Notes under the pieces: model-generated
Database searches by the model: none
Seen by the model: the letters and a program-made list of their open reading frames with translations, nothing else
Told to the model about the DNA's origin: nothing
Assembly: GCA_016745215.1 (NCBI GenBank)
Contig: CP050890.1
Span: forward strand, 682,001 to 746,000
Direction of reading: 5' to 3'
Source of the DNA: Thiohalocapsa sp. PB-PSB1
GTDB taxonomy: Bacteria > Pseudomonadota > Gammaproteobacteria > Chromatiales > Chromatiaceae
DNA: 64,000 bases
Program-made: the position numbers and the translations under genes
Shown: piece after piece, positions 1 through 8,966 of the stretch
How the letters are laid out: every line of letters starts with the position of its first letter
Position numbering within the stretch: position 1 is the first letter of the stretch

Positions 1-1269
1 CTCTCAAGTCCGCGCCTCGGATCTCCGGGACTTGCGCCGTAGCGGATGAGTTGTATCAGATCGGAGCTGACCCGCGGATTGGTGGCGAAGTAGGCGTGCC
101 CGAACAGATCGGTGCGCTCGCCTTGGTAGACGATGATGTCCATCTTGCCCCACTTCGCATATGGCCTCGTGGACTCATCCGTCAGCTCGGCGAGACTCAG
201 CTGCCCGACCCGCCTTCGGCTGCGAAACAGAAACCGCGAAACGAGCAAGGCCCGATCCTGCGGCGAGGCGTAGATGCTCCAGCGGCCACGCATGAATCGC
301 GGGATCTGCTGGCCGGACCAGCGGGTGATCATGTCCGGATTGGACACGAAGAGTTGCATCTGCTGTTCGGCGATATCCAGATCGATGTCCGGCGCCAGGA
401 GAACGACGTTGTCGATCTTGAATGCCTTCAGCGGCTCGACGCCGGCGGCGATGGACTCGATCCCCAGCTCACGCAGGGCGTTGAGCAGTACCGCCGAGCC
501 CCTGCTGTGAGCCATCAGGTGCACAGCATCCACGCCCGGCGTCTGAGCGATCATCCGGATGGTTTTCGCCAGGTGAGCGACGGCATAGGTCGCGGACTCC
601 GTTGTCGTGGTATACGACGTCAGGAAACCCCCGGACGCCGAAGCGGGCCAGGTAAAGATGGCGCAGACGTGCTCGCGGCCAAAGAAATGGCAAAGCTCCC
701 CCATGGTGAAGGCGGCGCTGGCGAAGGTCTCGTTGAAGCCATGCACGTAGAGGACGACCTCTTTGCGCGGGGACTGGCGCAGCTGCTCGCCCATGAGGTC
801 CTGGAACTGGGTCTTGACCCTGCGGTGCTCCTTGAGCACGGTGGGAGATCGCACCGCGCCGGAGGCGGTCGCCTCGAAATCATAGGGCTCCTGCGGAAAG
901 CGTCCGACCTCGGTTACCCTGCCCAGTTCCAAGAGGACGTCCATCGTGCGCTCGGGGACACGGCTCTGGTATTCCAGGTCAGACCAACCGAGGCCCGGAA
1001 CCATCTCGACCACCGCCGTCCCGAAGGTCAGGGAGCGCGAACGCCCCTCGCCGTAGGGCTGATTGCTTTCCGGGTTGGTTTCCGGGGAGCGGTCGGTGAG
1101 GAAGAGCAGCTCAACGCCGGGTGTTCGACGCTCGGGCACCGTATCGGCAAACAGCGCGCTCGCCCCTGGCTCCTGCTGATACAGCGCGGGGGTGGGCATC
1201 AGCAGCCGTCCCTTGCTGGCACAGCCTGCGACCAGCGCGACGCCGAGGACAAACACCAGTCCTAGCATG
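1..1269 (-). CDS. Lipoprotein alpha/beta hydrolase, DUF900-like (3' end outside window)
   Basis: Open without a stop from the ATG at 1269 to the window edge (423 codons), so the C-terminus is missing. The first 16 residues are a lipoprotein signal with lipobox VAGC, so the mature protein should be membrane-anchored and periplasm-facing. The body resembles the DUF900 / COG4782 esterase-like family: an oxyanion-type stretch LYVHGFN near residue 165 and a nucleophile elbow AHSRG near residue 255, where Ser is the expected catalytic residue. Known members are poorly characterised serine hydrolases, so the substrate is unknown. No strong Shine-Dalgarno precedes the ATG; the lipobox placement decides the start. 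Hydrolase fold fairly sure, substrate unknown. Confidence 0.72.
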
Positions 1270-1344
1270 GATTTGGGCCACGGAGACCCCGTCAGTAAGG
1301 GATATTGCATCTTTGGTTCTCCATTTTTTCGCTGAAAGAAATGT

Positions 1345-1703
1345 GCACACCGAGCCCCGCTCGTAGGCGAGATCGACGAGGTAGCCGTTCGCGAGCAGCC
1401 GCCAGTCCAACGGGGCACCGGACCCAACCGCCTTCTGGTGATGCCAGATGGTCGTGGTGCAGTTGTGGGTCAGCGCGTTGCACCAGCGCGGCTTCTCGGC
1501 CAGCGTGGTCATCTCGCACGCATGGTCGAACAGCAGCGCGGGATCTGCTGGCGAGGCTGCCGTGCGGTATAGCTCGACCCGTTCGCCGCGGTGGTTCCCG
1601 CGTAGTGTGATCAGGTCGCGCTCGTCGGCGACGACATAGTAGGCCTCGAACTGGCGGAAGAAGCCGCGCGGGCGCAGCGCTCGCTCGGGCTCAATAAGGT
1701 TGA
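1345..1703 (-). pseudogene. DUF4105 (Lnb-type) fragment
   Basis: The minus strand encodes a continuous stretch containing GFFRQFEAYYVVADERDL and then LTHNCTTTIWHH, the Asn-Cys-Thr-Thr core typical of DUF4105 proteins (related to the Lnb lipoprotein N-acyltransferase domain). Neither a proper N-terminus nor the usual C-terminal part is present: upstream the frame runs into the tetR promoter at 1700, downstream the similarity ends near 1350. This is therefore a central fragment left by rearrangement. It would have been an inner-membrane or periplasmic enzyme when whole. Confidence 0.6.
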
Positions 1704-1728
1704 CAAGCCGACGCCACGCCAGTATAAA
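1700..1728 (+). promoter_or_regulatory. Sigma70 promoter of tetR copy A (near-leaderless)
   Basis: TTGACA at 1700-1705 and TATAAA at 1723-1728 are separated by 17 bp, an almost perfect sigma70 promoter. The tetR ATG is at 1737, only 8 bp after the -10 box, so the predicted transcript has no room for a Shine-Dalgarno. A TGAC-N5-GTCA inverted repeat (1731-1742) covers the start codon and is a candidate autoregulatory operator. Confidence 0.7.
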
Positions 1729-1736
1729 TTGACGGC

Positions 1737-2414
1737 ATGTCAGATAACAAGAAATCGTTGTCGCCGCTGCGGGTGAGCCCGCAGCCGGTGCTCAAGGTCC
1801 CGAAATCCGAGCGCACGCGCGCCGCGATTCTGAACGCAGCACTGGATTTTCTCTGGTCGCAGCCGTTTCGCGACATGACCGTCAACGCGGTGATGGCCTC
1901 GGCGGGCGCAAGCCGCGCGGCGTTCTACCAGTACTTCAGCGACCTGCACACGTTGATGGAGACCCTGCTGGACATGGTGCAGGAGGAGATCTTCGACGCT
2001 TGCTCACCCTGGGTCACAGGCGTCGGAGATCCGGTCGCCCTGATGGAAGAGGCACTGGCCGGACTGGTCCAGGTTGGCTACGAGCGAGGTCCGTTCCTGC
2101 GGGCCATCACCGATGCCGCTGCCACCGAGAGACGCTTCGAGGAGGCCTGGAGGCAGTTCCTCGGTCGCTTCGACGATGCGGCCAGCGCCAGGATCCAGGC
2201 CGACCAGGAGCAGGGCCTGATTGCGCACTTCGATGCGCGCCCGATTGCGATCGCGCTCAACCGTCTCGATGCCTGTACGCTCATCGACTCGTTCGGGCAG
2301 CACCCGAGGAGTCGACCCGAACCGGTCCGGGAAGCGTTGGCCCGGATTTGGATCTCCACACTCTACGGCGCCGAGTGGCTCGGGAAGGGATCCTCGGATC
2401 TGGTCCGACAATGA
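1737..2414 (+). CDS. TetR-family transcriptional regulator (copy A)
   Basis: 225 residues. Residues 20-70 form a TetR_N helix-turn-helix (SERTRAAILNAALDFL ... ASRAAFYQYFSDLHTL); the rest is a helical ligand-binding domain of unknown specificity. It stands directly upstream of two DUF1254 genes (20 bp to the next ATG) and has its own strong promoter overlapping the start codon, suggesting it controls itself and the downstream exported proteins. Essentially the same gene recurs at 19237-19914; the two copies differ mainly in the first 60 bases. Family certain, inducer unknown. Confidence 0.9.
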   Translation: MSDNKKSLSPLRVSPQPVLKVPKSERTRAAILNAALDFLWSQPFRDMTVNAVMASAGASRAAFYQYFSDLHTLMETLLDMVQEEIFDACSPWVTGVGDPVALMEEALAGLVQVGYERGPFLRAITDAAATERRFEEAWRQFLGRFDDAASARIQADQEQGLIAHFDARPIAIALNRLDACTLIDSFGQHPRSRPEPVREALARIWISTLYGAEWLGKGSSDLVRQ

Positions 2415-2433
2415 ATCACCGGGAAGAACGAAT

Positions 2434-4014
2434 ATGAAAATTTCTTCGAAACTCTATGCGCGGTTATTGCCGAGTCTTCTACTCCTTGGCGTCAGCACGA
2501 CAGGTCTTGCGCAAGACACCCCCGGTTACAACAACAAGATACCGGACAGCATTCTGACGCCGGCTAGGGTCGAGACCCGGATTGGCACGCTGAAGTTCTT
2601 TGACGGCAGTCCAACCAGCGATACGGTCGACCTCGTCTACGACAATCTTGATTTCATGAGAGGCGTGGAGACATTCCTCAATGGCATGCCGGCGGCGTCG
2701 ATCGAGGGTCTGCGGCGCGGTCAGGCCGAACTGGGCGCGACCGATTCCAACCATGTGGTCATCTTCGACGACTTGATGGATTCCGACCCGATTTTTCTGA
2801 CTGGAAATACCGACACGGTCTATGCGCTGGCCTTTTTCGACCTGAACAAGGATGGACCGATCGTGGTCGAGGTCCCCGAAGGTTCCGGACCCGGCACCGT
2901 GAATGACGCCTTCTTTCGCTTTGTCATCGATATGGGTGCGCCCGGCCCCGACAAAGGCATGGGGGGAAAATACCTGATCCTTCCGCCCGAATATGACGGG
3001 CCGCTCCAAGCGCCGATCAGCGGCAAAGAGCAGGACGTTGAGGTCAATGGATCGAGCGAAAAGCTGTTTGTCACCCGATCGCCCAGCTATGTGAACTGGC
3101 TGATCCTCCGTGGCTTCCTGGTCGATGGAAAGCCCGATGCCGCGGCCGCCATGTTTCGCAATGGCCTCAGGATCTATCCATTGGCCGAAGCAACCAATCC
3201 GCCGGCGATGCAGTTTCTCAACGGTTCCAAGCACGCGTTCAACACCGTCCATGCCAACAATTTCGAGTTCTATCACGAGCTGGCCCAGGTCATCGCTAGA
3301 GAACCGATAGGCTTCATCGATCCTGAATTGCGCGGCCTGTTTGCCTCGATCGGTATCGAGAAGGGCAGGAAATTCGCGCCCGATGATCGCATGCGCAAGA
3401 TCCTGGAGGACGCGGTTGCTGTCGGCAACGCCACGGCCAGGGCGATCTGGATCCACTCCCGTGACGAAGAAGCCTATTTCTTCGATGATTCCCGCTGGTA
3501 CACCGGTTTTGTCGGCGGCAACCACGAGTTCCTCAAGAACGGCGGTGCCGGTGGGCGCAATCTCGATGCACGCGTCCTATTTCACTACATGGCCACGGTG
3601 ATCACCCCGGCCATGGTCAACAAGATGGTGGGCGCTGGTTCGCAATATGCACTGCTCAACGTCGACAAGAACGACGACTACATGGACGGCTCGAAAACCT
3701 ACAAGCTGAACATCCCGGCTGATGTACCCGCAAAGGATTTCTGGTCCATCGTCGCCTATGACCCGCAAACACGATCGCAGTTGCAGACCAGCCAGCCCTT
3801 TCCCGGGAAAAACAACCAGCGGCACGAACTGGACGTCAACGAGGATGGTTCGGTGGATCTGTATTTTGCGCCGAAGGCGCCCAGCGGCAGGGAGGCCAAC
3901 TGGATCCAGACGGTGCCCGGCAAAGGCTGGTTTGTTGGCCTGCGTCTTTATGGGCCGTTGGATCCCTGGTTCGACAAGGAATGGCAGCCTGGCGAAATAG
4001 AACTGGTTGATTGA
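2434..4014 (+). CDS. Exported DUF1254/DUF1214 protein, long form (copy A)
   Basis: 526 residues from the ATG at 2434. The frame is open further upstream inside tetR, but the signal peptide (MKISSKLYARLLPSLLLLG ... TGLAQ, cleavage near residue 25) fixes this start. The N-terminal half matches DUF1254 (TDTVYALAFFDL; GKYLILPPEYDG) and the C-terminal quarter DUF1214 (DFWSIVAYDPQTRS ... WIQTVPGKGWFVGLRLYGP). COG5361 proteins of this build are periplasmic beta-rich proteins of unknown biochemical role. It follows tetR by 20 bp and precedes a shorter relative by 32 bp, so an operon is likely. Nearly identical to 19934-21514. Confidence 0.88.
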   Translation: MKISSKLYARLLPSLLLLGVSTTGLAQDTPGYNNKIPDSILTPARVETRIGTLKFFDGSPTSDTVDLVYDNLDFMRGVETFLNGMPAASIEGLRRGQAELGATDSNHVVIFDDLMDSDPIFLTGNTDTVYALAFFDLNKDGPIVVEVPEGSGPGTVNDAFFRFVIDMGAPGPDKGMGGKYLILPPEYDGPLQAPISGKEQDVEVNGSSEKLFVTRSPSYVNWLILRGFLVDGKPDAAAAMFRNGLRIYPLAEATNPPAMQFLNGSKHAFNTVHANNFEFYHELAQVIAREPIGFIDPELRGLFASIGIEKGRKFAPDDRMRKILEDAVAVGNATARAIWIHSRDEEAYFFDDSRWYTGFVGGNHEFLKNGGAGGRNLDARVLFHYMATVITPAMVNKMVGAGSQYALLNVDKNDDYMDGSKTYKLNIPADVPAKDFWSIVAYDPQTRSQLQTSQPFPGKNNQRHELDVNEDGSVDLYFAPKAPSGREANWIQTVPGKGWFVGLRLYGPLDPWFDKEWQPGEIELVD

Positions 4015-4046
4015 GTACGAGATCTTTTCTAGCAGGAGAATCGAGC

Positions 4047-5081
4047 ATGAACACACCATCCGCTTTAGAGCGAACCCTGCAAGCCTTGTTGATCTCGGGG
4101 ATTTCCGTGTTTGCCGTCTTGCCTTCCCACGCTGCGGAACCCGCCCGGGTCACTGCGGACAACTACGTCCGTGCCGAGTCTGACTTTCAGATGCGGGGCT
4201 ACGTCGAGAAGCTCGACTGCTTTGGCAAGTTGTACCATAGCCGCAAGCCTTACGACGTAAACAGCCAGGTCACCGTGCGCGGCAACCGGGACACCCTTTA
4301 CTCCTTCGGTGTGTTCGACCTGACGTCTCCGCTCACGATCACGCTGCCGGAGACCGGGGGGCGTTATCAGTCACTGATGGTCGTAAACCAGGATCATTCG
4401 CTGGCGGCCGCCTACAGTCCCGCGACGGTCACGCTGACAGAAGACAAGGTGGGCACGCGCTATGCCCTCCTGACCGTTCGAACCTTCATGGATCCGAACG
4501 ATGAGCAAGATGTGAAGGAGGCGCACAAGCTCCAGGATGCGGTGAAAGTCGAGCAGGCCGATAGCGGACAGTTCGAGGTGCCGGACTGGAAGACGGAAGA
4601 GGTGGAGCAAATGCGCGACACGATCAATGTGGTCGCCGCCACGGTCACGGACTCGACAAAGATGTTCGGCAGGAAAGAGGAACTGGACCCGGTCTACTGG
4701 ATGCTGGGCGCCGCACTCGGCTGGGGCGGACTGCCGGCAGAGGCCGCCACATACATGAACGTGGTCCCCGAGAAGAACGACGGCAAGACGGCGTACACGC
4801 TCACCGTGGGGGATGTGCCGGTGGACGCATTCTGGTCAGTGACCCTCTACGACGACAAGGGCTGGATGCCGGTCAACGAATACAACGCCTACTCCTTCAA
4901 CAACATCACGGCAAAGAAAAACGAAGACGGCAGTATCACCATCCACTTCGGGGGTGACACCAAGCAGCCCAACTTCCTGCCGATCGTACCGGGATGGAAT
5001 TACATCGTGAGGCTGTATCAGCCCAGGAAGGAGATTATGGATGGAAGCTGGACGTTCCCGAATCCGCAAGCCGTTGAGTAG
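4047..5081 (+). CDS. Exported DUF1254/DUF1214 protein, short form (copy A)
   Basis: 344 residues. AGCAGGAGAA at 4031-4040 gives a good ribosome site for the ATG at 4047. Signal peptide with cleavage after PSHAA near residue 31. DUF1254-type N-terminus (GNRDTLYSFGVFDL) and DUF1214-type C-terminus (DAFWSVTLYDDKGWM ... PIVPGWNYIVRLYQP). It is about 180 residues shorter than its upstream neighbour and probably arose from the same ancestor. The copy at 21547-22581 has clearly diverged (for example QMRGYVEK against QMKGYIEK), unlike the tetR and long-DUF1254 pair. Confidence 0.88.
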   Translation: MNTPSALERTLQALLISGISVFAVLPSHAAEPARVTADNYVRAESDFQMRGYVEKLDCFGKLYHSRKPYDVNSQVTVRGNRDTLYSFGVFDLTSPLTITLPETGGRYQSLMVVNQDHSLAAAYSPATVTLTEDKVGTRYALLTVRTFMDPNDEQDVKEAHKLQDAVKVEQADSGQFEVPDWKTEEVEQMRDTINVVAATVTDSTKMFGRKEELDPVYWMLGAALGWGGLPAEAATYMNVVPEKNDGKTAYTLTVGDVPVDAFWSVTLYDDKGWMPVNEYNAYSFNNITAKKNEDGSITIHFGGDTKQPNFLPIVPGWNYIVRLYQPRKEIMDGSWTFPNPQAVE

Positions 5082-5196
5082 CGTGCGCGTGCGTGGCCTG
5101 GCTCCAACAACGGCTCCGCTTGAGGGTTGGCTCGAAAAGACCCGGAACCCAATGCTTCTCGTGCTGGTTTTTCAATTTGCACCGAGTCAATTGGCT

Positions 5197-5964
5197 ATGG
5201 CCCGCCATTTACGGCGGTTGACAAGCAGACTCACCCTCGTATGGTGTTGCCTCCTGGCGACGACGTTGCCTGTTAAGGCCGATAGCGGTTCTGGCGACGA
5301 CGGCTGGAAATTTTCCGGTTCGGCATATCTTTGGGCTGCGGGGGTTGAAGGGACGTCGGCAGCAGGCGATGAAATCGATATTTCGTTTACTGACCTCCTG
5401 GACGGTCTTGACGGCGGGATCATGGGCATACTGGCAGCCCGAAAAGGCAGGTGGACACTGATCGGGGACATTCTCTACCTGAGTATCCATCAAGAAACCG
5501 GTTCCACTGCGAATCTCATCGGTCTCCCGGTAAAGCTTGATGTCGACGTGAAGCTGAGAGGCTTCGTTTCTACTCTCGGGGTTGCCTATCGTGTCATCGA
5601 CGATGACATAACCAGCCTCGATCTGCTGGCTGGCGCGCGCTACATCAACTTGGATGTCGATTTCGATGCGGATTTTGGGGCGGGAAGAATCAAGTATTCC
5701 GATTCCGGGGACGCCCTGGACGGCATCATTGGTGGCCAGGCGCTGATATCGCTTACTGATCGGTGGTATCTGTTCTTCTATGGAGATGTGGGGGCTGGAG
5801 ACAGCAAGTTGACCTGGCAGGCATGGCCCGGAGTCGGCTACCGGTTTGAAAAGGTTGATGCGGTTGCGGGTTACCGCCACCTCGCGTGGGAGACTGACGA
5901 CGGCGACACGTTCGAAAACCTGAACTTCAGCGGACCGATGATCGGGGTCAAGTTCCGTTTTTGA
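5197..5964 (+). CDS. Outer-membrane beta-barrel protein
   Basis: 255 residues. Signal peptide with a basic n-region (RHLRRLTSR), a hydrophobic core and cleavage after VKA near residue 31. The rest alternates polar and hydrophobic residues in strands, with RGFVSTLGVAYR, DLLAGARYINLD and a C-terminal GVKFRF ending in Phe, the usual Bam recognition signature of an outer-membrane barrel. The frame extends upstream and ATG 5152 is an alternative start; 5197 is chosen because it gives a clean signal peptide. This gene lies in the part of module A with no counterpart in module B. Confidence 0.72.
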   Translation: MARHLRRLTSRLTLVWCCLLATTLPVKADSGSGDDGWKFSGSAYLWAAGVEGTSAAGDEIDISFTDLLDGLDGGIMGILAARKGRWTLIGDILYLSIHQETGSTANLIGLPVKLDVDVKLRGFVSTLGVAYRVIDDDITSLDLLAGARYINLDVDFDADFGAGRIKYSDSGDALDGIIGGQALISLTDRWYLFFYGDVGAGDSKLTWQAWPGVGYRFEKVDAVAGYRHLAWETDDGDTFENLNFSGPMIGVKFRF

Positions 5965-6217
5965 AAAGTAGGATGTTATCTACTTGGCTGACGGGGGATT
6001 GGTGTGGGTCCCGAAGATCCCCGCAGCACGCAGGTAACCGGTTCGCCACGCCAACGGCAATGCTTGGTCGATCGTATTCCGTGCCTCTATAAGGCAACCC
6101 CGGAGGGTAAGCAGCGGCATTGCACGCGGCTCACAACGGACGATCAGGGCCTGATTGTCACAGGGAGACCCACCGCGCTAAGGACGGGATAGTGGACGTG
6201 GCCGCACTGCTTGTCAG

Positions 6218-6459
6218 TCAGGCGGCGCGCCGCTCGTGGTGTCGCTAGAGGCTGCCGACGTCAGGAAACTCGACGACCTCCCCGCACGTGTGCGGTTGCA
6301 CGGAGCGATGCTCTGGCGCGTCCATCTCCTGGGACTGATGGACTCGCCACCGATGGTCGAAATCGATGTAGGAACCGAGAACGCTGCGCAGGTGCCGCTC
6401 GTGAAGGACAATGACGTTGTCCAAGTACTCTCGACGGAGGGTCCCGATCACCCGTTTGG
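6218..6459 (-). pseudogene. Transposase/integrase C-terminal remnant (rve type)
   Basis: Reading the minus strand from 6459: KRVIGTLRREYLDNVIVLHE, then QPHTCGEVVEFPDVG, then an in-frame TAG at 6246-6248 and HHERRAA before the true stop at 6218. This is the tail of the integrase-core transposases that normally read RVIGSIRRECLDHVIV. The N-terminal part with most of the DDE motif is gone, and the remnant abuts the DUF1254 tail at 6460. Both the truncation and the nonsense codon show it is dead. Confidence 0.65.
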
Positions 6460-6461
6460 TG

Positions 6462-6563
6462 CCGATCGTACCGGGATGGAATTACATCGTAAGGCTATAT
6501 CAGCCGAGGGAAGAGATCCTAGATGGAAGCTGGACGTTCCCGCGTGCCCAATCTGTCAAATAG
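6462..6563 (+). pseudogene. 3' remnant of a third short DUF1254 gene
   Basis: 34 codons ending in TAG that read PIVPGWNYIVRLYQPREEIL, matching the extreme C-terminus of the short DUF1254 proteins at 4047-5081 and 21547-22581. The bases downstream (6564-6605) also match the sequence after the module B gene. Module A therefore once carried this gene directly before the DUF4239 gene, as module B still does. The rest was lost when the integrase-type element next to it came in. Confidence 0.8.
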
Positions 6564-7061
6564 AGGAGAGCAGGCGATGAGGTGCGGCGAACGAGCGCGC
6601 GCAGGGTGGGGCAGGATTGAGCCGGATAGGGCGTGTCGACCGAAATGCCGCCCTCGTGCAACGACCAGGGTTGGTTGCCTGCGCCGAGCGACCGTCTCTC
6701 CGGGTGCGCGATGAGGCATTCCCGGTCTCGAGATCGGACGCCCGCATTGCAGTCGAGGGCGGCTGCCATGGCCGGCGACGCGAAAAGGCGGCATACCCTG
6801 AGCCGTCATTCGCTCCGCGTGCCAGCACGGGCTCTGTGGCCGCTTTGGCGTGCGCCGACAATGCCACTCTCTTTATCGGGGATGGTCGCGCAGGTGCCTG
6901 TTTGCCAGACCGACAAAATTCCCTCCGGCCATCCTGCGGATCAACTCCTATTCGAAATAGGAACAAGCCGAGGACGTCACCGGACTAACCTGAGGGTCCT
7001 CACGATAAGAACGGGTCCTCAGGTCAAACCACCCCTAAAATCAGCTCACCATCGGAGGCCA
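6564..7061. other. Gene-free stretch before DUF4239 copy A
   Basis: About 500 bp with no convincing gene. 6564-6605 and 6889-7061 align with the module B intergenic region (22582-22800). 6606-6888 is an extra block of about 280 bp that I cannot identify. The inverted repeat at 6988-7024 is listed separately. Confidence 0.5.
6988..7024 (+). promoter_or_regulatory. Inverted repeat upstream of DUF4239 copy A
   Basis: ACCTGAGG (6988-6995) and CCTCAGGT (7017-7024) form perfect 8-bp arms around a 21-bp spacer. GGGTCCTCA also recurs in direct orientation 20 bp apart (6994 and 7014). The element is preserved in copy B (22727-22763), although nearby bases differ, and lies 40 bp before the GTG start. 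Candidate operator or promoter region; the binding factor is unknown. Confidence 0.45.
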
Positions 7062-7063
7062 AT

Positions 7064-7846
7064 GTGCACCCAATCCTCGCCGCCCTGCTTCTCGCTCTCG
7101 GCCTATTCTTCGGCATGCTGCTTCTGTTAGCGGTTGGACGGCGCATCGGCGCCCGGCGCCTTGCGCGGGAGGGAGAGGGCAGCAAAGCCGGCACGGGGCC
7201 CGTCGAAGGTGCCGTCTTCGCCCTGCTGGGCCTGCTCATCGCCTTCACGTTTTCCAACGCCGCATCCAAGTTCGACGAGCGCCGGGACCTGATCGTGACG
7301 GAAGCGAACGCCATCGGTACCGCCTACCTGAGGCTTGATCTGGTTGCGGAGGCGCATCGGCGTGTCCTGCGCGAGTCTTTCCGGCGATACGTGGACGCCC
7401 GGCTTGCAACTTATCGCCTGGCCACCCAGGATTTGGAATCGTATCGCGGTACGCTCGCGGGCGTAAACGCATTGCAGCTCGAGATCTGGAATCAGGCGCT
7501 GTCTGCGACGCAGGAGAACAGCGCCGCCAGCGGGGCACCCATGCTGCTCCTTCCGGCGCTGAACGACATGATCGACATCACCACCACCCGGACCTTGGCG
7601 ACGGAGATGCACCCACCGGTCGCGATCTTCGGCATGCTGGTCTTCCTCGCGCTGGCGAGCGCGTTGCTCGCCGGATACGGCATGTCGGGCAGCCGCTCGA
7701 CAAGCTGGCTGCATGTGACCGGGTTCGCGGCGGTGATGGCGCTGACCGTGTACATCATCGTCGATCTCGAGTACCCCCGGCTCGGCATGATCCGGGTGGA
7801 CGCCTTCGACCAAGCTTTGGTCGAGGTCCGGAAAAGCATGGAATGA
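7064..7846 (+). CDS. DUF4239 (bestrophin-like) membrane protein, copy A
   Basis: 260 residues. GGAGG at 7054-7058 places the start at GTG 7064; the overlapping ATG at 7062 is in the wrong frame and hits a stop after 22 codons. Two N-terminal transmembrane segments (residues 3-22 and 48-64), a soluble middle (FDERRDLIVTEANAIGTAYLR, the DUF4239 hallmark), and two C-terminal membrane segments (about 188-206 and 218-236). The family is called bestrophin-like from topology; transport activity is unproven. Near-identical copy at 22803-23585 and a distant paralogue at 12159-12995. Confidence 0.85.
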   Translation: MHPILAALLLALGLFFGMLLLLAVGRRIGARRLAREGEGSKAGTGPVEGAVFALLGLLIAFTFSNAASKFDERRDLIVTEANAIGTAYLRLDLVAEAHRRVLRESFRRYVDARLATYRLATQDLESYRGTLAGVNALQLEIWNQALSATQENSAASGAPMLLLPALNDMIDITTTRTLATEMHPPVAIFGMLVFLALASALLAGYGMSGSRSTSWLHVTGFAAVMALTVYIIVDLEYPRLGMIRVDAFDQALVEVRKSME

Positions 7847-8322
7847 AGCAACAGACCCACATCCGACGCGAGACCAACGACTCGTGGACGTCCGTGATCA
7901 GCGGGCGGTTACTTGGAATCTCCGGAGCGCGAGTTGGTGATACGGACTCTCTGGATCTCGTGTGAAATCCGGAAGATGTGCCCGTTCCGCAACAACACGT
8001 GATCCCGGATCGATCCGCTAGGTCCGCTCATGGCCGACAGCTGACGTGAGTGGGTCTGGGGCGAACAAGCGGACACCCGATCTATCGCGGCGAGCGGGCG
8101 CTGTATCCCAGGTGCGGCCCTCGAAGCGGTAGGCGCGAGCGCCCGGTGTACGCCAGAGAGCCGACGCTCAGTGGGTCCCCTCCCCGCTGGTACGCGAACG
8201 CCAAGACAAGCTCGTTGGCTTCACAAAACTTTACACGCCGGAGAAATCCAAGAAACGCGCAGGTTGGACAATCATTTCCGAGCCGGATGACTGGCTCTCA
8301 ACCCAACGCTCGGAGAAACGAC
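7847..8322. other. Intergenic, no gene recognised
   Basis: The similarity to module B stops at about 7861. I see no coding signal in the remaining 460 bp; the long open frame starting at 8050 before the Spy-like gene lacks a plausible start or family. The last 100 bp (CTTTACACG near 8227, TTGGAC near 8264) probably contain the promoter of the Spy-like gene, but I cannot fix its boxes. Confidence 0.4.
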
Positions 8323-8880
8323 ATGACAGGCAATCAAGCCAAACACATGCAATCGATCAAGACTGACTACGCCAAGACCCGCACGCGGAGCCGGTGGTGG
8401 CGTAACCCCATCGCTGCCGGGATGCTCGGCGTGGTCCTGGGCGCATCCGGCGTGGGGGCCCTTAGCCACGCGGGTTACGGACCGGGCTTGGGCCACCTCG
8501 GCCATGGTCCCTGGTCCGCTGGCGGACCGGAGGCCGCCGAGGTGCAGCGGGCATGGGTGGGCTTCGCCGTCGAGCGCATGCTTACCAAGATCGAGGCCTC
8601 CGACGCGCAGAAGGCCGAGGTTAAGGCTATCCTCGAGCCGCTCGCCGACGAGTTGCAGCCCCTGCGCGAGGCCTTCGTCGCGAACCGCGAGTCGATGGCG
8701 CGATTGCTCCTGGCGCCCGAGACCGATCGCGCCGCAATGGAGGTGCTGCGCACAGAGCAGATCGATCAGGTCGACGCAATCTCCCGTGCGCTCGTGACCA
8801 CGCTCGCCGATGTGGCGGATGTGCTGACGCCGGAGCAGCGCTCGGCGCTGGCGTCCCGGATCGCCGAACTCCGCCGATAG
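8323..8880 (+). CDS. Spy/CpxP-family periplasmic protein (LTXXQ)
   Basis: 185 residues from ATG 8323, preceded by GGAGA. One N-terminal membrane-spanning or signal segment (IAAGMLGVVLGASGVGAL, about residues 27-44), a Gly/His-rich linker (GHLGHGPW) and an all-helical domain ending in LTPEQRSAL, the LTxxQ motif. Spy/CpxP relatives are periplasmic chaperones or metal and envelope-stress sensors that restrain a cognate histidine kinase. The downstream regulator/kinase pair in the same orientation supports a sensory role. The His-rich linker suggests metal binding, which is inference. Confidence 0.78.
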   Translation: MTGNQAKHMQSIKTDYAKTRTRSRWWRNPIAAGMLGVVLGASGVGALSHAGYGPGLGHLGHGPWSAGGPEAAEVQRAWVGFAVERMLTKIEASDAQKAEVKAILEPLADELQPLREAFVANRESMARLLLAPETDRAAMEVLRTEQIDQVDAISRALVTTLADVADVLTPEQRSALASRIAELRR

Positions 8881-8886
8881 CCGCAG

Positions 8887-8922
8887 GCCGGCCGCGGCCC
8901 CTGAGGAGGGGCAGCGGCCGGC
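8887..8922 (+). other. Strong GC stem-loop between spy-like and EF-hand genes
   Basis: GCCGGCCGC (8887-8895) pairs with GCGGCCGGC (8914-8922); the inner CCCCT/AGGGG can extend the stem. No T-run follows, so it is not a classic intrinsic terminator. It may attenuate read-through or stabilise the upstream message. Confidence 0.5.
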
Positions 8923-8966
8923 ACAATCGGCTCTTCATGGCTCCAAACGCTGGGAGACATCAGGAC

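Larger units (their letters stand above)
1737..5081 (+). repeat. Segmental duplication, copy A
   Basis: 3,345 bp aligned without length change to 19237-22581 (constant offset 17,500 bp). Near-identity from about 1800 to 4130; visibly lower before and after. A further matching block (about 6889-7861 against about 22628-23600, offset 15,739) follows after a 1.76-kb interruption holding the barrel gene, the integrase remnant and the extra DUF1254 tail. Confidence 0.92.

Noticed and set aside
51..1265. 404-codon plus-strand frame
   Set aside because: It is the antisense of a clear lipoprotein hydrolase on the minus strand (lipobox, AHSRG elbow); the plus-strand translation has no recognisable motif.
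2221..2433. Upstream extension of the long DUF1254 frame (597 residues in total; same in copy B at 19721)
   Set aside because: The extension overlaps tetR, is Arg/Ser-rich and would bury the signal peptide; the start at 2434 gives a proper exported protein.
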